From: Sternotherus odoratus
Lineage: Eukaryota; Chordata; Testudines; Kinosternidae
Assembly (NCBI GenBank): GCA_032164245.1
Contig: JAVMKO010000002.1
Coordinates: 91,153,340 to 91,217,339 of the forward strand
DNA length: 64,000 nucleotides
Reading direction: 5' to 3'
Position numbers and translations under genes: made by a program. Shown here piece by piece: positions 24,855 to 34,708 of this stretch (the first letter of the stretch is position 1; the number at the start of each line of letters is the position of its first letter). A model generated the notes under the pieces. The model did not search any database. It was not told where the DNA came from and worked only from the letters and a program-made list of their open reading frames with translations.

Positions 24855-25135
24855 TGGCCCACCCAGCCAGGTCTCTCCCCCCAAAACCTCCTTTCCTCCA
24901 ACCCCCAACTGACCCACCCAGCCAGGTCTCTCCCCCCCAAACCTCCTTTCCTCCAACCCCCAACTGACCCACCCAGCCCGGTCTCTCACCCCAAAACCTC
25001 CTTTCCTCCAACCCCCCCCCAAATGACCCACCCAGCCAGGTCTCTCACCCCAAAACCTCCTTCCCTCCCACCCACCCCCAACTGACCCACCCAGCCCGGT
25101 CTCTCCCCCCCCCCAACTGACCCGCTCAACCCGGT
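24855..25135 (+). repeat. Tandem array with ~60-bp period, C-rich
   Basis: About five imperfect units share 'ctgacccacccagcc', 'ggtctctc' and 'aaaacctcctttcctcc', with C-runs of variable length between them. It sits between the two other arrays of the same hAT-like element. Confidence 0.8.
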
Positions 25136-25219
25136 CTCTCCCCACAGACCGGTTCGCCGCCTTGTTTCGCCCCCTGCAACTGCGTGGCGGTGCGGCGCGT
25201 CCCGGCCCCAGCTGAGCCG

Positions 25220-25632
25220 TCCCGGCCCCGCGGCGGCAGCCGAGCACGCGGGGGGTCCCGGCCCCGCGGCGGCAGCCGAGCACGCGGCGGGTCCCGGCCC
25301 CGCGGCGGCAGCCGAGCACGCGGCGGGTCCCGGCCCCGCGGCGGCAGCCGAGCACGCGGCGGGTCCCGGCCCCGCGGCGGCAGCCGAGCACGCGGCGGGT
25401 CCCGGCCCCGCGGCGGCAGCCGAGCACGCGGCGGGTCCCGGCCCCGCGGCGGCAGCCGAGCACGCGGCGGGTCCCGGCCCCGCGGCGGCAGCCGAGCACG
25501 CGGCGGGTCCCGGCCCCGCGGCGGCAGCCGAGCACGCGGCGGGTCCCGGCCCCGCGGCGGCAGCCGAGCACGCGGCGGGTCCCGGCCCCGCGGCGGCAGC
25601 CGAGCACGCGGCGGGTCCCGGCCCCGCGGCTG
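25220..25632 (+). repeat. 36-bp GC-rich minisatellite, about 11 units
   Basis: Near-identical 36-bp units contain 'cggcggcagccgagcacgcg' and 'gcgggtcccggccccg'. Because 36 is a multiple of three, every frame without a stop stays open across the array. This explains the Arg/Gly/Pro-rich open frames on both strands (174, 191 and 268 codons), each with a 12-residue repeat. The first unit has 'gggggtc' where the others have 'ggcgggtc'. No evidence supports translation. Confidence 0.9.
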
Positions 25633-25799
25633 GCGGACCGCGCGGGCTTCTAGGCCCCAGCGCGGAGCCGTCCCTGCGGAAAGCTCAAAAGAGCCAAACA
25701 TTCTCTAAAGAGCCCAAAAGATCTCCACGGGCCGGATGAGAGGGCCTCGCGGGCCACATCCGGCCCGCGGGCCGTAGTTTGGAGACCCCTCATTTACAC

Positions 25800-26307
25800 C
25801 TATGCAAAGTGGATATGAAACACTACTGAACTACAAAGCTTTTTACACCGGAATAAATGAATACATAAATTGCAAAGCAGTGGAGAATAAGACCCTAGGA
25901 TAGGTATTCTCAAATTGGGGGTCGCAAAGTTATTACATGTCGGTAGTTGCAAGTTGTCAGCCTCCATCCCAGACCTGGGTTTGCCTCCAGCATTTATAAT
26001 GGTGTTAAATATATTTAAAAGTGCTTTTAATTTTTAATGGGGAAAGGAAGCACTCAGAGACTTGCTATGGGAAAGGGATCACCTAGTACACTGCACTAGG
26101 ACTATGTCCAAATACCACCTTCTTGCTCACCAGAACTTGTGTGTGCCTAGTCAGTCGTAATTGCTGACTTTCCCAGTATAAAAGCGGTTTTACTACTTTA
26201 CACCTATTAGGACTGCAGAGCCAACACAGATCCAAATGAATAAAGTTGAGTCTTTTCTATTTTTCACATTTAGAACAGAATTGTTCATTAAATTATGAAC
26301 CATAAAA
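25800..26307. other. Intergenic DNA, no gene seen
   Basis: No supported features. Confidence 0.5.
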
Positions 26308-26430
26308 TAGGGTGACCATCCGTTCCATTTTTAAAGGGACAGTCCTGTTTTGGGGGCCTTCTTCTTAAAGGTGCCTATTATCTTCCCACCCCCTGCCCCA
26401 TTTTTTCACAGTTGCTATCTGGTAACCCTA
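26308..26430. mobile_element. Short MITE flanked by TA
   Basis: The ends 'gggtgaccatccg' and 'atctggtaaccc' are imperfect inverted repeats with TA at each flank (26308-26309 and 26429-26430). The inner 'aagggacagtcctgtttt' and 'cacagttgctatctgg' match a short repeat I know as common in turtle DNA. The superfamily is not determined. Confidence 0.6.
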
Positions 26431-26771
26431 TAAAGATCACAGCCTGACTTTCAGAAGTCAGGCAGAATGTACAGGACTGATAGTTAAAAAAAAAAAATCC
26501 ACAACCATTCTTTTACTTATACACTGAGCAAATGTGCAATGAAGTCGTTGTCTTTGTGTAGATTAAGATTTAAAAGCATGTTGTTAACACGTTAGCTAAG
26601 GCACACTAAAACACATTTTAAAAGTCTACTGTGGAGAATGCAATGTATACTTTAACAAATGGTAAACTCATCCAGTTAGAGCCTGAGGGGAACCAAGGCT
26701 TTTACTTTGCCAGTTTAGCACATGTTAAGGCTTGCACTGCCTTACGTACACTGGACTTGAAATGTTAACTG

Positions 26772-27557
26772 CCATATATACTCAAGCACAAGCCAGTTCG
26801 TTTATAAGCCAACCTCCTCCCCAAGATGGATAAGTAAAAAATGGCACATTTTTATGACTCATTCATAAGCTGACCTTATAATTCAGGGGTCAGCAAACTT
26901 TTGTGCCCAGCCCATCAGGATAAGCCGCTGGCAGGCTGAGAGTTTGTTTACCTTGATCATCCACAGACACAGGAGGTAAACCTAAGTAAACAAAATTTCC
27001 TGGCCCGCCAGCGGCTTACCTATCGGCTGGTACAGCAACTGGGGGGGGGGGGGGGGAAGAGAGCTGGGGAGGGGGAGAAGCTGGGAGTCAGGGGAGTAAC
27101 AGCTGTGACCACCCCCACATGACCCCACTCTTAACCCAGGACCTCCCCAAAGGACCCCTCCCCATGTAACCCCACCCCATCCCTAGCCTGGGACCCTCAC
27201 ATTTGCCCCATCCCATCCCTTCCCACCTTACCTGGGGCAGGCCAGGGGAAGAGGTCTCTGGCCCGGCCAGAGCTGCTCCCACAGTCCAGGTAGCACAGCC
27301 ACAACCTGCCAGCTCCGGAGCTGCTGCAGCTGCTTCAGAGTGTGGGGGGAGCAGCATGGCCAGAACAGGGGAGACTCTGGCCCTGCCTCTTCCCTTCTTG
27401 CTCTGTTGGCTGTGCTGCCTCTCCTTGCTCTCTCTGTTGGGGAGGGAGGGCTGTGTCCCACCTCTCTCTATATATTCCCATTCATAAGCTGACCCCCTTC
27501 TCTGATGAGTCCCTTTTTTACAAAAAAATTCAGCTTATGAACAAGTATATATGGTAA
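26772..27557. mobile_element. DNA element with 22-bp TIRs, interrupted by another element
   Basis: The ends 'ccatatatactcaagcaca' (26772) and 'gaacaagtatatatgg' (to 27556) are inverted. Inner copies of 'ttcataagctgac' occur at both ends (about 26862 and 27481). The middle contains a second element that starts with 'caggggtcagcaaactttt' (26883), then a poly-G run (27041-27053) and a GC-rich block to about 27470. No clear TSD was found. The open frames over 27088-27557 are GC-driven. Confidence 0.6.
26883..27045 (+). mobile_element. Nested fragment of a hAT-like element 'CAGGGGTCAGCAAAC'
   Basis: The start 'caggggtcagcaaactt' is a typical hAT end. The following 'taagccgctggcaggc', 'gtttgtttacc' and 'cccgccagcggcttacc' form a partial internal palindrome. 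The opposite end is lost or replaced by the G-rich sequence. Confidence 0.5.
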
Positions 27558-27734
27558 TACAGTCTAAGATGACGCCTTTAAATCTTTGACTAAAATGAGC
27601 TACTGAAAATACATTTAGGCTAGAGTTTGTGACCCTACTGTAACACAAGGTAATTCTTCTTTGCCTTCTTAGAGTTCTTCTTAGCGTTAACAAACACCTT
27701 TGCAACTGTCCATTAAACGTATGTTTAAACCACA

Positions 27735-27990
27735 TTTAAAAACCTGCAGCAGTGAGTATCAGAACCTGGGCCTATAGACTTGAGCTTGTGGGGAGGTGGG
27801 GAAGCATTACAGCACCAGAAACAGCTGAATAGATAAATGCCGGAGCTCAGGCTCTGAAGCCTTGGAAGGGAACCGGGTTTCAGCGCCCAAGGTCAAGGCA
27901 AATGTTTACACTGCTGTTTTTAACAATATAGTGTGAGCCCAAGTCTGTAGACCTGGGCTCTGAGACTTGCTGCCACATGTAGACAGACCT
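27735..27990. mobile_element. Decayed palindromic MITE-like repeat
   Basis: Left-hand 'aaacctgcagcagtgagtat' and right-hand 'gggctctgagacttgctgc' are related by inversion, with 'tttacactgctgtttttaac' and 'catgtagacagacc' typical of a common turtle 'tgtctacactgca' MITE. Boundaries are approximate. Confidence 0.45.
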
Positions 27991-30048
27991 CGAGATGCTT
28001 CAGGGCACAGAAGTGTGTTGTTTATCCCAGGGCTCGTTAATTTGAGTTACAATATGGCTACACACTTTTGTCCAGTCACATCCAGAAACAAGCACATCCA
28101 GAAACAAGCATAATCTCATATTTAAGTCACTTTTCATAGTACACTTTAAGACAAGTGAAGAAAAATGTGTTCATTATCAAGGATCTTCTCCATCAATTTG
28201 CTGTGTAATAATTTAAAAATTAATATTCCCTGTGAAACTAGCCTACTTACATAGCACTGACTTTCACTGCTTTTATTTATTTCAGTTATTAATTTCTGCT
28301 ATAGCATGAGTATGGCCATTTTTAAAGTTGAATGAAATAAGATCCTTATAAGATATTATGGAATTATTCAAGGAGATGGAAAAATGCTGTAGTTTAACAC
28401 CTATAATATTTCCCTTTTGGCAGTTAGAATACTACCATGATTTTACTTGTGTAATAATGACCTGCATTCTATAAACTTCCTAATCAATAAGGATGCAAGA
28501 ATGAGTGCTGCTTATTTGATAATTAAGCAGGAATGAGCACAAAGCTGTAGCATGTATACAACAACGCACAGTAGGGTTAAATCTGAGCATGACAGAAAGC
28601 TGATGCTAAAATTATTTGACAAATAATAGCTTTGAGTTCATTACTGCTATTCTTTATAGAGTATTAACATACAACTATCAACCAGCCAGAAGGAGGAGTA
28701 AATGTTATGTTACTTAGACACTTAAATACCATGATGCTCTCTTTAAACACAATAGATCTGCCATCAGCACCCTGTCCAATACATCCTTAGAATGTTGAAT
28801 TTTCACAATTTTAATTAATGCAGCTGTGTTTATTTACACAGAGCCTACAAGTCTATTAAATAAGTCATCAGTTGCACTGACTCTTTACCATCATAGTTTT
28901 CTAGTATATACACTTGGAGTGAGAGGTTTATTTACAGTGATTCAGGCAGTGGTAGACAAAGAAACAGAAAAGATCTATAAAGAGGAGAATTTCTTCTGCA
29001 GCATCAGAGTTAGCAAAGGGAAATGAACATGTTATTTAGCTCTGACATAGTAAACAAACTAGTACAACCAATTCTTCACATTCAGAGGTTAGTAGAAATG
29101 AAATGGCATTCTAGAAGAGGTGGATCATATGTATTATTTCAAAGTATTATGTACACTGGCTGATGGGCATACACCAAGAGAGGGAAATCAGTGAAAACTG
29201 TCATGTATTCAGTCTATGATTGAGCATGGATTTCACAAGAAAGATAGATGAACCAAACATTATTAACAATATCCTGTTCTTACTATGAAGGGGTTTCACT
29301 GACTGAAGTTAAGCAACTGCCTTGAATACATCTCACACTAGAATTAAAATGAGAAAAGAGTTCTAAGTTGACTTCCTTTCTGTAAATAACGTTTCTTCAT
29401 TCCTCCTTTCATTCATTTTACAAATGTGAGCTATAGTCAGTGCAAGTCTACTAGTAGGATGTGCTGGAAAAAAATTAACAATTTCCAGTTTGACAGATCT
29501 CCAGTAGTTCATAGTTTTTCATTTTTCCTCTAAAGTTAAATGGTATCAATATTTAAAGTGAGATTCCAAATGGGAATTCTTCACAGTAGAAATATACTTT
29601 CCTTGTGGGCTTAACAAAGTAGCATTTAGTCTAATTTTTCATTAAGTAAATACAGGATTTTTCTGGGAATAGGACGCAACTTGTCTTCTTGAGATAGTTT
29701 TGTAATATCAAGAAGCAGTTTTACAGTTTTGTTCCTTGAAAGACACTCAAAACAAGGTGGGCAAGAGGATGGGGGGTGGGAGGGGGAAGAGAACCAACAC
29801 CATGCAGTAGAATTCCCCAAGGAAACTTCATGTTTATTAAGTCACTATTCTTGTTCAGTGAAGGTTAGCAAACATTTGAAAGAATTTCCTTCTGGGTCTA
29901 ATAAAGTGGAAAAGGAGAGCAGATGTGATAATACCTGACTGGCCTTGGTTTTCAGCTTGTAGCATTGGTATTATTTTGCAAGTTCTGGATCCCGGTTTCT
30001 GATAATATACCAACAATTCACATCCATCCACCCCCCTCCCTCTCCCTC

Positions 30049-30049
30049 T

Positions 30050-30082
<33 letters not shown>
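30049..30082 (+). repeat. (CA)n microsatellite
   Basis: An uninterrupted CA dinucleotide run of about 16 units, preceded by a C/T-rich stretch. Confidence 0.95.
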
Positions 30083-30083
<1 letters not shown>

Positions 30084-30488
30084 GGAAAACAAAAACAATT
30101 GCTCATGTTCGCTGCGGTGCAAAATCATTCTATTTAATGTTGCATTATTGTTAGCATTTGACAGCTTCATACATAATGACAGGGGTTAAGCATGCTGTAT
30201 ATTCAGCTGTACTGTAATGGAGACTCTCTTTTGCTATATTTCTTTCCAAATTTAGCATAGCTATTTCTTGCAGGCTTACAAGTCAGAATGAACTACTACT
30301 TCTACTTAGGACCTGACCCAAACAAAGCCAATGAAAAGACTCCTATTAATTCCAGTGCATATTAGGGAAGGCCTAATTGATGCCTACAATGCAGAAATAT
30401 ACCTGAAAAACTAGTAGACTCAAAAAACAACGTACAAAGATATTTCTTATAATTTCACATTTCAGCTAGGGTCTTGTATCCAGAAGCA

Positions 30489-30595
30489 TAATTCATAGAA
30501 TCATAGAATATCAGGGTTGGAAGAGACCTCCGGAGGTCATCTAGTCCAATCCCCTGCTCAAAGCAGGACTAATACCAACTAAATTGTCCCTTTTG
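30489..30595 (-). mobile_element. CR1 LINE 3' end
   Basis: The plus-strand sequence 'tcatagaatcatagaatatc' followed by 'agggttggaagagacctc' and 'ggtcatctagtccaatcccc' is the reverse complement of the CR1 3' terminus with its short 'attctatg' tail repeats. Only the last ~105 bp remain. Confidence 0.85.
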
Positions 30596-31165
30596 TTGCT
30601 TTGTTTCTACCTTTGTGACACTTAGCACCACAAAAGTACGCAAATCATGCTCATCAGAGAATCAGCTTCTAATCAAAAAGGCAGAATTCTAAGATTGTCT
30701 TTATTTTCTCACAGCAACTGCGTTCCTCCTCCAAGAGGCTTATTATGTTACACACACTAAAGAGTTTGAATCCACTACAGTTTGGCCATGTCTACACTAC
30801 AAGTTTTGGCTGTGCCAATGACATCAGCATAAGACCACAGCAGTTAGTAGATCGTGCATGTGCATTTATATTTGACCGCTTGCGTTAATGCTACACATAC
30901 CCACATGGAGTGTCTGTATTGACGCAAAGTGCAGTGCACTATCGATAGGTATCCCAGTGAGTCATGTGCCACCATCCAACACAAATCCTTTTTGTAAATT
31001 TTCATTATGTATTGTGGGGCACACACAAGTCAAGCAGGGAGGTCTAGAAGCAAGGGGTCAAGTTCCCATGATGAAAGTTGCTCCAAGAAAGCCTATTTCA
31101 TAATTTTCACTCCTTTTTAAAAATTTCACTCCTTTTTAAATATCTCACATACTACCTGCATGGTA
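30596..31165. other. Intergenic DNA, possible decayed MITE
   Basis: The start at about 30783 ('ggccatgtctacactacaag') resembles the 'tgtctacact' MITEs common in turtles, but no matching right end was found. No gene seen. Confidence 0.4.
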
Positions 31166-31890
31166 CTTGTCACCAGAGGTGAAAGTAAGCCAGTATGCCC
31201 CGGTATGGTGTACCGGCAAGAGCCGATGCGCCGTACTGGGGTGGATTGGCTTCCCCGGACGCAATTTAAAGGGCCTGGGGCTCCCAGCAGCGGCTGGAGC
31301 CCCAGGCTCTTTAAATTGCAGCCAGAGCCCCTGCTGCAATAACCTGGGGGAGGCTGCGGCAGGTCTTCGGGGGCAGTTTAAAGGGCCAGGGGAGGTAGTG
31401 GCGCACCAGGCTCTTTAAATAGCTGCCGGAGCCCCGCCGCCACTTCCTTAAAGTTCCGGCAACAGGGCTCCCGTCCCCACGGAGCCCCGCTGCCGGAGCC
31501 CTGGGGAGGCTGCGGCGGGGCTCCGAGGGCTATTTAAAGAGCCAGGTGCACCGCTACCGCCCCTGGCTCTTTAAACTGATGCCAGAGCCCCGCTGCAGCC
31601 TCCCCCCGGGCTCCCGCAGCAGTTTAAAGGGCCTGGGGTGGTAGTGGGGTCTTTAAATAGCTCTCGGAGCCCCGCCGAACCTTAAGGAAGCCGCTACCGC
31701 CCCAGGCCCTTTAAACGGCCCCTGCAGGCCAGGGGGGGGCCCTTACCTGTACGGGGGCTGGGGCTGGCTCTGACACCTCTGGCCCCACCCCTTCTGCCAG
31801 AGGCCACACTCCTTCCGGGGGTCAGAGCTGGCCCCAGCCAAGCCCCCGTACCGGTAAGAAAGTTAACTTACTTTCACCCCTGCTTGTCAC
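31166..31890. mobile_element. Complete non-autonomous hAT-like element 'CAGAGGTGAAAGTAAG', 8-bp TSD
   Basis: The element spans 31174-31882 (709 bp). Its ends 'cagaggtgaaagtaag' and 'cttactttcacccctg' are inverted with one mismatch. The exact TSD 'cttgtcac' lies at 31166-31173 and 31883-31890. The GC-rich interior is made of shuffled blocks in both orientations ('ctttaaat' or 'atttaaag' with 'gccggagccccgccgc'), with 'ccggtatggtgtaccgg' near the left end and 'cccccgtaccggtaag' near the right. No transposase. Confidence 0.9.
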
Positions 31891-32359
31891 TGTCGACCAT
31901 CTCTGACAGAAGCATGGAGTCCAGGGACACTTGTTTTTTATAATTTGACAAAATGAACTGCAACTAGATTTTTTCCTCCCTTGAATCCTTGTACTCAACA
32001 GTAATTTTTCTTGTGATAAAGATTAAAAAACAAAACTGGATGGTTTAGGAAATCAGTATTTAAATATAAAACCTTTCACCTATCAGTCACAGAATAGATC
32101 AAGCCCAAGTGGAAGATGAATGAAGTCAGAGCCAGACAGTAGTTTGGTGCAAAAATGAACTGTGCCTGTTCTTATCACAGGCTGACACCTCTGCTGACAG
32201 ACAAATGTTAGAACAAGCATGGGGACTACACTATCTTTGCATCCCTAAAGGATATACATCTCCAAGTCAGGATGGAGAGTTTTTGGACACAACCACATAG
32301 GCAAAACGTTAACATATGGTAGGAATACACCCAACATGTGGTAGAATTCTACTGAAGTT
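31891..32359. other. Intergenic DNA, no gene seen
   Basis: No supported features. Confidence 0.5.
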
Positions 32360-32562
32360 AAGGTGGGTGAGATAGTATATTTTATTGGGCCAACTTCTGT
32401 TGGTCAAAGAGACAAGCTTTCAAGCTTACACAGAGCTCTTCTTCTGCATAAGCTTGAAAGCTTGTCTCTCTCACCAACAGAATTTGGCCCAATAAAAGAT
32501 ATTACCTCATCCACCTTGTCTCTCTAATATCCTGGGACCAACACAGATACAGATACAGATAC
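32360..32562 (-). mobile_element. Fold-back copy of a second turtle retroposon
   Basis: Two 69-bp arms (32360-32428 and 32449-32517) are inverted, about 90% identical (7 mismatches by eye), around a 20-nt spacer 'cacagagctcttcttctgca'. The right arm continues into the family head, read on the minus strand as 'gtgttggtcccaggatatta' then 'gagagacaagg', ending in a short (GATACA)n run at 32540-32562. The family normally reads from head through 'ggtaatatcttttattggg' into further sequence. Here the inverted head replaces the downstream part. No clear TSD was found. Confidence 0.7.
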
Positions 32563-33794
32563 ATACAAAAATGGTAGATAGTGACAACAAGGCAATTTGC
32601 AATTTTCACATGCATTAGCAGATCCCGCTTAGTAAGATCAAATTGCTAATGTGTTAAAAATACTACTAGATTTTTACCTCATTGTAGTTACTGCTTATTA
32701 GCTGGCATGTAGTAAGAACACACATTGTTTGCTAGTAAAGATAAGAGTATTGAGGGGACTGGATAAGTCAAAACAGCCCTGATATTCGTTCAACATATTC
32801 AGTCCCATAAACAGAAGACATGAGTCTCCAGTGTCATCAAATTAACACTAAATGATGCATTTCTAACCTCCTCTAAAAGTGTATCCATGAATAGTCAACT
32901 TTCATGACCCCTTAAATGAATTAAAGGAAAAACCGCAAAAACTGATAATGTTCATAACCAATATTTACTCGTTATTCAGAAAAAAATCCAGACATGAAAG
33001 AAAACTACTGGAAGTTAACAGCTGAAGAAAAGTCTGTTTTTAAAAAGGTTTCTTTTTCTCCAAAGGATAAAAATATCTTTTCCAGAAAGAGGTGGTTGTC
33101 CTATCTGCATAAAAGACGACTAAATTGACTTGAAACATTTGTGGGAATAGCGATGTTTTTTCCACTGCTGTAGGTGGAATAGCAACAATTAGCATTCTCG
33201 CATGAACACCTCTGAAGATATCCACTTAGGTATCTAACTAAAGTTTGAGTATAAATTTGAGTATAAAAATAAATTCATTCAAAATTCAGGGGCTTTTTCA
33301 AATACGACAAGTCTCCTTCTCCTTTTCCTGCTCAATTCCCCATCTGACAATGTTTAAACAGCAATTCATTTACATCATTTTAAATCCCATAGAGTGTAGT
33401 TTCTGAAGTATTCACCTTTAACTGCAGAATTGCATTAATATGTAATGACATGACCCAGTTGAAATGTAAAAATAATAGCATAAAGCTGACCTGCCAATAT
33501 GCCAGGTGTATATGGCAGTATCATCCAAGATGCATATCAGACCACTGCCTATTTCAAGTTTTATGATAAATAGTGAAGATCATAAGTCCCATAAGGAATT
33601 CCTATCACCTCTTGTTGGAATTCAGATGTCCACATTCACAGACAGCTACCAAGAAAAATTAAGACAGAACAAAATGAGTGGGGGGAAATATAAGTGCAAA
33701 TTAATTTAAAGCAAACACTATTTTTGGCATTGCTAACTTGTTTATGAGAGATGGATTAAAAACAAGTAAAATTAGAGGGAGCACTGGTTCTCAC
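32563..33794. other. Intergenic DNA, no gene seen
   Basis: AT-rich, with no supported coding or mobile features. Confidence 0.5.
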
Positions 33795-33960
33795 CTGCAG
33801 TCCTTAGTATCCTGACATACCCTGGACAAAGCTTGGTCGCCATTGTAATACCTCCTGCCATAACGGCAACAGTGACCGGCAAACCCTACTCTCCATTAGT
33901 GAGCAGTTTCTGAGTGGGGCCCTCACTTAGGAAGACTGGCTTGACTTCTGGGCCTCGTTC
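33795..33960 (-). other. Exon-like segment with good splice sites, frame interrupted
   Basis: On the minus strand a T-rich tract 'tatggtttttgttttctag' precedes 'gaacgaggcc', and the segment ends 'ggactgcag' followed by 'gtgaga', a good donor. The interval is 166 nt and less AT-rich than its surroundings. One frame is open for 24 codons before an in-frame TAG; the others close earlier. It could be a non-coding RNA exon, a terminal coding exon, a decayed exon or chance. I recognise no family. Confidence 0.2.
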
Positions 33961-33992
33961 CTAGAAAACAAAAACCATATAAGATGATCAGC

Positions 33993-33998
<6 letters not shown>

Positions 33999-34031
<33 letters not shown>
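33999..34031 (+). repeat. (GA)n microsatellite
   Basis: An uninterrupted GA run of about 16 units. On the minus strand it forms a (TC)n tract about 40 nt upstream of the possible splice acceptor at 33961-33962. Confidence 0.95.
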
Positions 34032-34034
<3 letters not shown>

Positions 34035-34600
34035 CCAATACAAACAATATGGAGAAAACCACTGAAAAAATGAGGATTAGGCAACTTTGGCACCATTCAA
34101 GCAATGTGACTTCCAAATTAGATTTGGGATATATAGTCCTAAAGCTAAAGGTTAACTGATTTGAATTACCCGGTCTCTGACTCTGACTACTTTAAACAGG
34201 TGGCAAAACACAAGCCATTTCCTTTACATCTATAACTTCTGTTGAGTTCAGTAATTCAAAAAGTCTTATTATCACAGCAGATAAGACAGAATTATGACTC
34301 TGGGTTTGACATAGTGGAGTGCCTCATTACACATTGTCACAGACATCACAGAGTGCACCACAGATTTCCCCCTCAAGGAGAAATAATGAGCTGTCCTGGG
34401 TCCATGGTGCTTTTTACAGCATCTGAGATGTTTCCCTTTGTTTATTTTTACATTTAAAAAAATTGCAGCCAAAGTAAACAAAAAGTAAAACAACAGTAGT
34501 ATAAACCCGATAAAGACAAAAATGCCATTGTTGCTGACAAAGCAAATACCTTACTTGTCATAGAAATAATCTGTTTATTTGGCATTCTGTTGTAATAAAA

Positions 34601-34708
34601 TTAGATGCCCGCATATTCTTTCTTGTACAATTCCCTCCTCATTATCATCCTGTCCAGTTTGCTGCAGGCCATGATGGAGTCTTTGATAATAGTTTTGGCA
34701 TATGTTTC
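34601..34708 (-). other. Possible 3'-terminal coding exon, unidentified
   Basis: On the minus strand 'cctttccctag' (acceptor AG at 34709-34710) precedes a 36-codon open frame ending in TAA (34601-34603). The predicted C-terminal tail is basic and moderately hydrophobic (for example 'IIKDSIMACSKLDRM' and 'RRELYKKEYAGI'). Codon third positions are more GC-rich than the flanks (ATC, GAC, TCC, GCC, TGC, AGC, CTG). An AATAAA on the minus strand (34573-34578) lies 22 nt beyond the stop. I do not recognise the protein, and no neighbouring exon supports it, so chance is quite possible. Confidence 0.2.

Larger units (their letters stand above)
24459..25799. mobile_element. Non-autonomous hAT-like element 'CAGGGGTCTCCAAACT' with internal minisatellites, 8-bp TSD
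   Basis: The element spans 24467-25791 (1,325 bp). Its ends 'caggggtctccaaact' and 'agtttggagacccct' are inverted. The exact 8-bp TSD 'atttacac' is at 24459-24466 and 25792-25799. Inside the ends lie 'gggccgcattagctatc' on the left and 'gggccacatccggcccgcgg' on the right. Between them are three tandem arrays: a 13/21-bp array (24636-24842), a roughly 60-bp array (24855-25135) and a 36-bp GC-rich array (about 25220-25632). No transposase is present. Confidence 0.9.
27558..30488. other. Intergenic DNA with one MITE-like piece, no gene seen
   Basis: The only elements recognised are the palindromic MITE-like piece at 27735-27990 and the (CA)n run at 30049-30082, both listed separately. The remainder is AT-rich without supported coding potential. 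Confidence 0.5.

Noticed and set aside
25220..25632. A CRISPR-like array
   Set aside because: The units are head-to-tail without variable spacers, in a vertebrate genome. It is a minisatellite.
24801..25708. Protein-coding genes of 174, 191 and 268 codons
   Set aside because: They are open on both strands only because the repeat period is 36 bp, with no domain or splice context.
32339..32575. A TSD 'tggtaga' for the second fold-back retroposon
   Set aside because: The matching 7-mers are not adjacent to the element ends, so I left the TSD undetermined.
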